NCBI RefSeq assembly: GCF_024171735.1
Contig: NZ_JAMTCH010000003.1
Span: 484,841-548,840 of the forward strand
Origin: Prauserella alba
GTDB taxonomy: Bacteria > Actinomycetota > Actinomycetes > Mycobacteriales > Pseudonocardiaceae
DNA: 64,000 bases
Direction of reading: 5' to 3'
Shown: piece after piece, positions 33,459 through 41,407 of the stretch
How positions within the stretch are numbered: position 1 is the first letter of the stretch
Layout: each line of letters opens with the position of its first letter
Made by a program: the position numbers and the translations under genes
Notes under the pieces: generated by a model
Database searches by the model: none
Told to the model about the DNA's origin: nothing
The model's input: the letters and a program-made list of their open reading frames with translations, nothing else

Positions 33459-34387
33459 GAACTTCCCTCGGGATTCGGGGCCTCGGTGGCAGTGGGGACG
33501 GCGCCGGGGGAGGTGAGGGCGGGTTCGAGCACCTCGACGACCGAGCGCACCAGTGCGGAATCGCTGCCCGTGTGCCAGGCGAGTGCGAGTTCGACGGCAC
33601 CGGCGTCGGTCAGGTCGCGGAACACGACGCCCTCGAGCGGCAGCGCGCGCGCCGACGTCGGCACCATGGCGATGCCGAGCCCTCCTGCGACCAGCGACAA
33701 CAGCACCGCCGTGCCGGCGGCCTGGTGCTCGCGCTGCGGCGTGAACCCCGCGGCCTCACAGCTGCGGGTCACCGCGTCGTTGACCACGGAGTCCTTGCTC
33801 GCGTACCCGATGAACCCCTCGGTCCGCAGATCGGGCGTGGCCACGACGGGTTCGTGCGCCAACCGGTGGTCGGCGGGCACGGCCAGGATCAGCGGTTCGG
33901 ACTCCACGACGCGCAGCTCGATGTCCTCGCCGCGTACCGGCGGGCGCAGAAAACCGAGGTCGAGATCGCCCGACCGGAGCAGGTCGCACTGGGCGGGCGT
34001 CAGCAGGTCGGCATTGACGTCGAGCGCGACCTCGGGCAGGTCGCGTTTGAGGGTCCTCGCGATCAGGGGCAGGTGCGAGAACGCGGCCGTGCCCGTGAAC
34101 CCCATCCGCAACAGGCCGAGCCTGCCTCCTGCGATCTGCCGCACGCCGTGCACGCTGTCGGCCAGCGTGTCGAGCACCCGCTGCGCCTCGGCGAGGAAGA
34201 ACTCGCCCGCCGGCGTCAGGCTCACCTGGCGGGTGGTGCGGGCGAACAGGGTCGCGCCCAGCTCGCCCTCCAACTGGCGGATCGCATGCGACAGCGCGGG
34301 CTGGGCCAGCCGCAACCGCTCGGCGGCACGGCCGAAGTGGCAGGTCTCGGCGACCGCGACGAAGTAGCGCAGATGACGTAGCTCCAT
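33455..34387 (-). CDS. catR: LysR-type regulator of catechol genes
   Basis: 310 residues. The N-terminal helix-turn-helix reads HLRYFVAVAETCHFGRAAERL...QPALSHAIRQLE, and the effector domain follows. The family uses muconate or benzoate as inducers (CatR/BenM group). It heads the operon catR-catB-catA and diverges from benA. A T-N11-A palindrome at 34493-34517 in the shared gap is its obvious site. The name catR is by position; CatM or BenM would be equivalent. Confidence 0.88.
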   Translation of the reverse strand: MELRHLRYFVAVAETCHFGRAAERLRLAQPALSHAIRQLEGELGATLFARTTRQVSLTPAGEFFLAEAQRVLDTLADSVHGVRQIAGGRLGLLRMGFTGTAAFSHLPLIARTLKRDLPEVALDVNADLLTPAQCDLLRSGDLDLGFLRPPVRGEDIELRVVESEPLILAVPADHRLAHEPVVATPDLRTEGFIGYASKDSVVNDAVTRSCEAAGFTPQREHQAAGTAVLLSLVAGGLGIAMVPTSARALPLEGVVFRDLTDAGAVELALAWHTGSDSALVRSVVEVLEPALTSPGAVPTATEAPNPEGSS

Positions 34388-34492
34388 CGCTGCGTCTCCT
34401 TCCGTGGCCGACCCGGCCCGCCTGCTGTGACCTGGGCCGATTCTTCACGGTACGGAGCAGCATTCATCCATGACAAGGACTTGTTTCCGCAG

Positions 34493-34517
34493 TATTGATA
34501 GACACCGTCGATCAATA
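34493..34517. promoter_or_regulatory. LysR-type operator in the catR-benA gap
   Basis: Perfect 7-bp arms TATTGAT (34493-34499) and ATCAATA (34511-34517) separated by 11 bp, the LysR T-N11-A layout. It is AT-rich within GC-rich DNA. It lies 106 bp upstream of catR and 107 bp upstream of benA, so one bound regulator could control both operons. Confidence 0.7.
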
Positions 34518-34624
34518 TCCCCCTGGGTCAGGACTCGGCATTTGCCTTGTTTGTCCCCGTTAACGGCGCTGCCACAGTCGGGACACCCGCCGATTTCAGA
34601 GCCGAACGGCTTCAGGAGGACTCC

Positions 34625-35992
34625 ATGACCGAGACCCTTGACCACGTGTCGGACGTGATCGCCGACGCCGTCGTCGAAGACCCCGAAGCCGGTGTGTACC
34701 GCACCAACCGGCGGATCTTCACCGACGAGGAGACCTTCGAACTCGAGATGAAGCACATCTTCGAGAGCAACTGGATCTACCTCGCCCACGACAGTCAGCT
34801 GCCCAACCCCGGTGACTACTTCACCACCCACATCGGCCGCCAGCCCGTCGTGATCACCCGCGACAAGCAGGGCGAGCTGCACTGCCTCATCAACGCGTGC
34901 GCCCACCGCGGTGCGATGCTCTGCCGGCGCAAGACCGACAACCGCACCACGCTGACCTGCCCGTTCCACGGCTGGACGTTCCGCAACGACGGGAAGCTCC
35001 TCAAGGTCAAGGACCCGGACGGCGCCGGCTACCCCGACTCCTTCGACGCCGGCGGCTCGCACGACCTCACCAAGGTCGCCCGGTTCGACTCCTACCGCGG
35101 CTTCCTCTTCGGCAGCCTCAACCCCGACGTGCTCCCACTGGCCGAACACCTCGGCGACACCACGACGATCATCGACATGCTCGTGGACCAGTCACCGGAA
35201 GGGCTCGAAGTCCTCCGCGGCGCCTCCACCTACACCTTCGACGGCAACTGGAAGGTCCAGGCCGAGAACGGCGCCGACGGATACCACGTCACCGCCACCC
35301 ACTGGAACTACGCCGCCACCACCTCCCGCCGGAACACCGGCGAGTCGAAGAACGAGACCAAGACCCTCGACGCGGGCAGCTGGGGCAAGTCCGGCGGCGG
35401 CTACTGGTCCTTCCCCCACGGCCACCTGTGCCTGTGGACCTGGGCAGGCAACCCGCAGGACCGTCCACTGTGGCCACGCATGGACGAGCTCAAGGAGGAG
35501 TTCGGCGACGCCAAGGGCGAGTTCATGGTCAAGGGGTCCCGCAACCTCTGCCTGTATCCGAACGTCTACCTGATGGACCAGTTCTCCACCCAGATCCGCC
35601 ACTTCCGCCCCATCGCGCCGGACAAGACCGAAGTCACCATCTACTGCATCGCGCCCAAAGGTGAAAGCGACGAATCGCGTGCCTGGCGCATCCGCCAGTA
35701 CGAAGACTTCTTCAACGCCTCCGGCATGGCCACTCCTGACGACCTCGAAGAGTTCCGCTCCTGCCAACTCACGTTCCGCGCCACCGCCGCGCCCTGGAAC
35801 GACATGAGCCGCGGCGCCGAGCACTGGCTCACCGGTCCCGACGAGGTCGCCACCGCACTCGGCATGGAAGGCGTCATCTCCGCAGGCCAGCGCAACGAGG
35901 ACGAAGGGCTCTACCCCGTCCAGCACGGTTACTGGGCCGACACCATGCGCGCCGCCGTCGAGAAGGAAGCATCCGGCAAGGGCGACGCCTGA
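34625..35992 (+). CDS. benA: Benzoate 1,2-dioxygenase, large (alpha) subunit
   Basis: 455 residues, Rieske non-heme iron oxygenase. Rieske ligands are Cys92-x-His94 and Cys112-xx-His115 ([15 protein letters not shown]). The mononuclear iron site is in [12 protein letters not shown]. With BenB it makes benzoate cis-1,2-dihydrodiol. The ATG at 34625 has CAGGAGGACTCC before it. First gene of the ben operon; toluate dioxygenase (XylX) is the close alternative. Confidence 0.93.
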   Translation: MTETLDHVSDVIADAVVEDPEAGVYRTNRRIFTDEETFELEMKHIFESNWIYLAHDSQLPNPGDYFTTHIGRQPVVITRDKQGELHCLINACAHRGAMLCRRKTDNRTTLTCPFHGWTFRNDGKLLKVKDPDGAGYPDSFDAGGSHDLTKVARFDSYRGFLFGSLNPDVLPLAEHLGDTTTIIDMLVDQSPEGLEVLRGASTYTFDGNWKVQAENGADGYHVTATHWNYAATTSRRNTGESKNETKTLDAGSWGKSGGGYWSFPHGHLCLWTWAGNPQDRPLWPRMDELKEEFGDAKGEFMVKGSRNLCLYPNVYLMDQFSTQIRHFRPIAPDKTEVTIYCIAPKGESDESRAWRIRQYEDFFNASGMATPDDLEEFRSCQLTFRATAAPWNDMSRGAEHWLTGPDEVATALGMEGVISAGQRNEDEGLYPVQHGYWADTMRAAVEKEASGKGDA

Positions 35993-36033
35993 AGCGCCCC
36001 GACGTCCGACCAGCCACGAGGAGGCTTTCCGGC

Positions 36034-36579
36034 ATGACTGTCACCGCCGACACCGCCACCGACGGAGCAGACACCCCTCCGCGGACCAAACACATCACCC
36101 AGAACGACATCGAACAATTCCTCTACCGCGAGGCCCGCTACCTCGACGACCGCGAATTCGAGAAATGGCTCGAATGCTACGCCGACGACGTCGTCTACTG
36201 GATGCCGTGCTGGGACGACAACGGCAACCTCACGGAGAACCCTCAGCGGGAGCTGTCGCTCATCTACTACCCGAACAAGGGCGGCCTCGAAGACCGTGTC
36301 TTCCGCATCCGCACCGAACGCTCCAGCGCGACCTCCATCCCCGAGCCGCGCACCAGCCACAACATCACCAACGTGGAAGTCATCGAACGCCGCGGCGACC
36401 TCGTCGACATCCGGTTCAACTGGCACACCATGTACTTCCGGTACAACACCGTCGACCCGTACTACGGAACCTCGTTCTACACGGTCGACTTCTCCGGCGA
36501 ATCGCCACTCATCCGCCGCAAGACCGTCATTCTCAAGAATGACTACATTCACCACGTCGTCGACATCTATCACATTTGA
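36034..36579 (+). CDS. benB: Benzoate 1,2-dioxygenase, small (beta) subunit
   Basis: 181 residues, NTF2-like beta subunit: QNDIEQFLYREARYLDDREFEKWLECYADDVVYWMP is the family start, with RTSHNITNVEV and DYIHHVVDIYHI at the end. It is structural in the alpha3beta3 hexamer. ACGAGGAGG precedes the ATG. A 138-bp gap with two hairpins separates it from benC. Confidence 0.93.
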   Translation: MTVTADTATDGADTPPRTKHITQNDIEQFLYREARYLDDREFEKWLECYADDVVYWMPCWDDNGNLTENPQRELSLIYYPNKGGLEDRVFRIRTERSSATSIPEPRTSHNITNVEVIERRGDLVDIRFNWHTMYFRYNTVDPYYGTSFYTVDFSGESPLIRRKTVILKNDYIHHVVDIYHI

Positions 36580-36620
36580 TGAATTGACGGTGGTTGCGCT
36601 GCGTAGCGGTGCACGCGGCG

Positions 36621-36657
36621 GTGCCGGCAGGCCGGCACGGAACCGCCCGCAGGCGGT
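36621..36657 (+). terminator. Two adjacent hairpins in the benB-benC gap
   Basis: GTGCCGGC (36621-36628) pairs with GCCGGCAC (36631-36638), and ACCGCC (36642-36647) pairs with GGCGGT (36652-36657) across a 4-nt loop. They could attenuate read-through or protect the benAB message, giving more oxygenase than reductase. Confidence 0.45.
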
Positions 36658-36717
36658 CCGAGACCGCGTGGCGAGCGCCTGGATCGCCGCTTTCGAAGAC
36701 GTTTGCTAGGAGCTGTT

Positions 36718-39645
36718 GTGAGTCACCAAGTAGCGCTGTCCTTCGAGGACGGTGTCACCCGCTTCATCACGTGCGAGCCGGACCAGACCGTCGCCGACGC
36801 CTCGTACCGGCAGCGGATCAACATCCCGCTCGACTGCCGTGACGGCGCCTGCGGCACCTGCAAGGCGCTGTGCGAATCCGGTGACTTCGACGGCGGCACC
36901 TACATCGACGACGCCCTCACCGACGACGAAGCGGCCCGGGGCTACGTGCTGCCCTGCAGCATGACCCCCAGGTCCGATCTCGTCCTCCGCATCGCCACCA
37001 CCTCCGAGGTCGCCAAGACCCAGGCGGGCACCTTCGAGGCCACCATCACCGGCCTCGACCGGCTCTCGCCGACCACCGTCGCACTCACCATCGAAACCCC
37101 ACAGCGCGACGACCTGGCCTTCCTCCCCGGGCAGTACGTCAACATCACCGTGCCCGGCACCGACGAGACCCGCTCCTACTCGTTCAGCAACGGGCCCGAT
37201 GAGAAATCCCTGACCTTCCTCATGAAGCTCGCCCCCGGCGGCGTCATGTCCGACTACCTCACCGGCCGCGCCGGCGTCGGCGACCAGCTCACCTTCACCG
37301 GCCCGCACGGCAGCTTCTTCCTCCGCGAAACCGACCGGCCGGTGCTGCTGCTCGCAGGCGGCACCGGCCTCGCCCCGATCCTGTCGATCCTGCGCACCAT
37401 GGTGGCCACCGGATCGAGACGTCCCGTGCACCTGATCTACGGCGCCAGCACCGACGACGACGTCGTCGAACTCGGCACCATCGCCGAACTCGCCGCCCGG
37501 CTACCCCAACTCACCTGGGACTACGTCGTCTCCGACCCCGCTACCGCCGCGCCGAACAAGGGGTACGTCATGAGCCTCATCGGCGACGAACACCTCTACG
37601 ACGGCGACGTCGCCGTCTACCTGTGCGGCCCGCCGCCCATGGTCGAGGCCGTCCGCGGCCACTTCACCGAACGCGGCATCGAACCCACCGGCGTCTACTA
37701 CGAGAAGTTCGCCGTCGCCGCTGTACCTGATACCGCCGTACCCGATACCGCCGACACCGACGGCGCGGACACCGACACGACCGGCGACGACGGCATGGCG
37801 GGCCGAGTCGGGAGAGACGGCCGGGTCGGGGGAGACGGCCGCGAACCCACCGAACCGGAGGCCACCATGGACAGCGCCGTCCTCGCCCTCGAACCGGAAC
37901 CACTCCTCGAAGTCGCAGCCCTCGGCGCGGGTGAAGGCCGCCGCATCGCAGGTCAGGACACCTTTCCCGGCACCACCGCCGAACCGGTCGGAGCTCACGT
38001 CGCGGCGGCCAGGCCCGCCGCCGCCGAGGCCGACACGATGCGCGCCATCGCCCGCCAGCCCATCTGGCCCGGCGGAGAGGGCCGGCCGCTCGACCGCGAT
38101 CCCGGCGAGGAACTCCTGCCCGCCGGTGCCGCCCGCGCCGTCGCCGGCCAGGAGATGCACGCGGCCGATGAGGCGATGCGTCCTCTCTCCGCTGGGCCGG
38201 AGACCACCACCACCGCCACGACCGGGCCTCCCGCCGCGACGTCCCGCCCCGTCGCCGACGCTCCCGAGGCGTCGAACGCGTCGGCCACGACTCCGACTCC
38301 GGCCACGACTCCGGCCACGGCCACGACTCCGGCTACGACCCGGGCCGGTGCCGCCGCCTCGGAGACGGCGGACGGCTACGAGATCGGCGAGGAACACCCG
38401 TCGGTGCACGAGTCGGACGCCGTGTTCGACGCGCGGCAGGCACTCGAACTCGGGGTCGTCGAGCTCACCATCGGCAGGCTCACCTCGCAGCAACTGTCGG
38501 GATTCCGGTTGCTGGCGGAGGCAACCGTGCCCTATGTGGACGGTGACCGGTTCGTCGACGCGGCCGCGTACACCGAGACCAACGCCGCCTTCCACGACTA
38601 CCTGTTCACCCTGACCGGCAACGACCACCTGCTCCAGGCCTACCGCGCTCTCGGCGTCAAAGGCCACATGGACGAGGTGCTGCGCGACGCCACGTGGTGC
38701 GACCCCCGCTGCACGCAGGACCATCTCGACATCGTGGCGGCGTTCGAAGCAGGCGACCGGCAGACGGCGCGGGCGCTCATCGCCGAACACGGCGCACGGT
38801 CGAAAGCCACCACCCGGCGTGCCATGAAGGACGCCGAACGCGCCACACGTCCCGCGTTCGTCTCGCCCGGCCGATTCGACGGCAAGGTCGTGGTCGTCAC
38901 CGGCTCGGCCCAGGGCATCGGCGAACGCGCGGCCAGGCGGATCGGCGCGGAAGGCGGTCAGGTCGTGCTGGCCGACCGTTCCGACCTCGTCACCGGCGTC
39001 GCCGACGACGTCGTCGCGGCCGGCGGCCGGGCCCATGCGGTACTCGCCGACCTGGAGACGTTCGAGGGTGCGCAATCGGTGGTCGCCGCGGCGCTGGAGA
39101 GGTTCGGCCGCATCGACGTGCTGATCAACAACGTCGGCGGCGCGATGTGGTTCAAGCCCTACACCGAGTTCACCGCCGAGCAGATCCAGGCCGAGATCAA
39201 CCGGTCGCTCATGACGACACTGTGGTCGTGCCGGGCCGTCCTCCCGGACATGGTCCGCCAGGGCGGGGGAACGGTCGTCAACGTCTCGTCGGTCGCACGC
39301 CGCGGCATCCACCGCATCCCGTACTCGGCGGCGAAGGGCGGGATCAACGCGATCACCGAGTCGTTGGCCCTGGAGTACGCCGACGCCGGCATCCGCGTCG
39401 TCGCGACGGCGCCGGGCGGTACCGAGGCGCCGCCCCGCCGGATCCCGCGCGGCGGCGACACGCCGGCGACCGAACAGGAACAGGCCTGGTTCCAGGCGCA
39501 CATCGACCAGACCGTCGATTCCTCGCTGCTGAAGCGCTACGGCACCCTCGACGAACAGGCCGCCGTCATCGCGTTCCTCGCCTCGGACGAGGCCGCCTAC
39601 GTCACCGGCACCGTCGTGCCGGTAGCCGGGGGCGACCAGGGCTGA
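36718..39645 (+). CDS. Fusion of BenC reductase, FCD sensor domain and BenD dehydrogenase
   Basis: 975 residues in one frame. Residues 1-95 are a plant-type ferredoxin (Cys40, 45, 48, 80). About 100-335 form the FAD/NAD reductase (RSYSFSNGP; LLAGGTGLAPILSIL; VYLCGPPPMV). About 336-560 are a low-complexity linker rich in Ala, Pro and Thr. About 561-706 are an FCD domain without a DNA-binding domain (His626, His669, His691, with Asn622 where Asp is usual). 718-975 are an SDR dehydrogenase (TGSAQGIG; Ser857/858, Tyr869, Lys873) matching BenD. It would feed electrons to BenAB and oxidise the resulting diol to catechol. The GTG follows CTAGGAG. An ATG at 37867 could start a separate FCD-BenD form. 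Confidence 0.9.
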   Translation: MSHQVALSFEDGVTRFITCEPDQTVADASYRQRINIPLDCRDGACGTCKALCESGDFDGGTYIDDALTDDEAARGYVLPCSMTPRSDLVLRIATTSEVAKTQAGTFEATITGLDRLSPTTVALTIETPQRDDLAFLPGQYVNITVPGTDETRSYSFSNGPDEKSLTFLMKLAPGGVMSDYLTGRAGVGDQLTFTGPHGSFFLRETDRPVLLLAGGTGLAPILSILRTMVATGSRRPVHLIYGASTDDDVVELGTIAELAARLPQLTWDYVVSDPATAAPNKGYVMSLIGDEHLYDGDVAVYLCGPPPMVEAVRGHFTERGIEPTGVYYEKFAVAAVPDTAVPDTADTDGADTDTTGDDGMAGRVGRDGRVGGDGREPTEPEATMDSAVLALEPEPLLEVAALGAGEGRRIAGQDTFPGTTAEPVGAHVAAARPAAAEADTMRAIARQPIWPGGEGRPLDRDPGEELLPAGAARAVAGQEMHAADEAMRPLSAGPETTTTATTGPPAATSRPVADAPEASNASATTPTPATTPATATTPATTRAGAAASETADGYEIGEEHPSVHESDAVFDARQALELGVVELTIGRLTSQQLSGFRLLAEATVPYVDGDRFVDAAAYTETNAAFHDYLFTLTGNDHLLQAYRALGVKGHMDEVLRDATWCDPRCTQDHLDIVAAFEAGDRQTARALIAEHGARSKATTRRAMKDAERATRPAFVSPGRFDGKVVVVTGSAQGIGERAARRIGAEGGQVVLADRSDLVTGVADDVVAAGGRAHAVLADLETFEGAQSVVAAALERFGRIDVLINNVGGAMWFKPYTEFTAEQIQAEINRSLMTTLWSCRAVLPDMVRQGGGTVVNVSSVARRGIHRIPYSAAKGGINAITESLALEYADAGIRVVATAPGGTEAPPRRIPRGGDTPATEQEQAWFQAHIDQTVDSSLLKRYGTLDEQAAVIAFLASDEAAYVTGTVVPVAGGDQG

Positions 39646-39852
39646 GGCCCGCGGCGGTGGCCGCAGTGGCCGCCGCCGCGTGTTCATCGGGTCAGGCAGG
39701 GCGATCCCCGGCAGGACCCGCACCGGGACTCCGGTTCCACATTTCCGCGGTTCCACATCTCCGCACCCGCCACAGCGGGCCGACGCGGTCCACCGTCGCA
39801 GCACGCGGCGCACCGCGATGATCGTCATCCCCTTCTCCCCGGGAGTGCAGCA

Positions 39853-41175
39853 ATGTCCGACTCCGACGCAACGAAGCGCCGGCGCACCGTCTTCTGGGTG
39901 GTCGCCCTGTCCGCGATCTCCCTCGTCTTCGACGGCTACGACCTGGTCGTGTACGGCACCGTCCTGCCCATCCTGCTCGACGACCCCAGCCACCTCGGCG
40001 CGATCAGCCCGGAACAGGGTGGGGCGCTCGGCAGCTACGCCCTCGTCGGCGTGCTGGTCGGCGCGCTCGCCGCGGGCACGTTCGGTGACCTCATCGGCCG
40101 CCGCCGGATCATGCTGCTGAACCTGGCGTGGTTCTCGCTGGGCATGGCGTTCACCGCCATGACCACCAGCGTCATGCTGTTCGGCATCGGCCGGTTCTTC
40201 ACGGGTATCGGGGTGGGCGCCCTCGTCGGCACCGTCGGCGCGATCGTCGCCGAGTTCGCACCGACCCACCAGCGCAACCGCCTCAACGCGATCGTCTACA
40301 GCGGCATCCCCGCGGGCGGCGTGCTCGCCTCGCTGCTGGCGCTGGCGCTGACCGACGCGATCGGCTGGCGGGGCCTGTTCTGGATCGGCGCCATGCCGAT
40401 CGTCACCGTGCTGCCGCTCGCGCTGATGAAGCTGCCCGAATCGGCGCAATGGCTCGCCTCGCGAGGCAGGCACGAACAGGCGCGCGCCGTGGCCGAGCGC
40501 AACGGCATTCAGCTGGTGCCGGAGACCGGCTCCGCCGGCGGCCGCGTCGGATTCCCCGCGCTGGCCACCCGTGCGCTCGCGTGGCCGACGCTGTTGCTCG
40601 GCACCATGAGCTTCGCCGGCCTGCTGCTGACGTACGGGCTCAACACGTGGCTGCCGGAGATCATGGGGGAGAACGGCTACGGCGAGGGCTACTCGCTGGC
40701 GTTCCTGCTCGTGCTCAACGGCGGCGCGATCGCCGGTGGCCTGCTCGCCTCCGCGTGGGCGGATCGGATCGGCGCGAAACGCGTCGTCAGCACGACGTTC
40801 GTGACGGCGGCGATCACGCTGGCGTTGCTTCCGCTCGACCTGCCCCTTGCCGTGCTCATGCTCGCCGTGGCCGTGGCGGGTACCGGCACGATCGGCACCC
40901 AGGTGCTCATCTACGGCCTCGTGTCGAACTACTACCCGACGCGGGCGCGTGGCGCCGGAGTCGCGTGGTGCGCCGGATTCGGCAGGCTCGGCGGCATCGG
41001 CGGGCCGGTCATCGGTGGCCTGCTCGTCGGGGCCGGGCTCGGCGGGATGGCGGCGTTCTACATCTTCGCCGGCATCGCCCTCCTCGCGGCACTCGTGACG
41101 CTGCTGGTTCCCCGTTCCGGCCGTGAGGTCGCGCAGCCGCGCACCGTACCGGAGGGCCAGCCGGAGCCGGCCTGA
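39853..41175 (+). CDS. benK: Aromatic acid:H+ symporter (BenK-like MFS transporter)
   Basis: 440 residues and 12 predicted helices, AAHS family of the major facilitator superfamily. The family DGYD motif in helix 1 (VFDGYDLVVYG) and the GxxxDxxGRRR loop (GTFGDLIGRRRIM) are present. It most likely imports benzoate. It lies 207 bp after the benCD fusion; the gap has no strong hairpin, and GGGAGTGCAGC precedes the ATG. Confidence 0.88.
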   Translation: MSDSDATKRRRTVFWVVALSAISLVFDGYDLVVYGTVLPILLDDPSHLGAISPEQGGALGSYALVGVLVGALAAGTFGDLIGRRRIMLLNLAWFSLGMAFTAMTTSVMLFGIGRFFTGIGVGALVGTVGAIVAEFAPTHQRNRLNAIVYSGIPAGGVLASLLALALTDAIGWRGLFWIGAMPIVTVLPLALMKLPESAQWLASRGRHEQARAVAERNGIQLVPETGSAGGRVGFPALATRALAWPTLLLGTMSFAGLLLTYGLNTWLPEIMGENGYGEGYSLAFLLVLNGGAIAGGLLASAWADRIGAKRVVSTTFVTAAITLALLPLDLPLAVLMLAVAVAGTGTIGTQVLIYGLVSNYYPTRARGAGVAWCAGFGRLGGIGGPVIGGLLVGAGLGGMAAFYIFAGIALLAALVTLLVPRSGREVAQPRTVPEGQPEPA

Positions 41176-41407
41176 GAGCGCAGGGACTCGCGCGGCCGCG
41201 GCAGGGCAGGTGCGTCCTCCGCGGCCGCGCAGGACGGCGGAGGTGGAGCCGTGCCGGCCGGCGAGTTCCGTGGGCGCTGGTGTCGGTGGTGATGGCGTGG
41301 TCGGGGGACAGGTGGCACGTGACGCGGCTGCGAGGGCCGTACGGCGGCGGAGACCGGCGCCGGATCGGCGAGCCGGTACCGCGCGCTCCGGGCGATACAG
41401 TGCGAGC

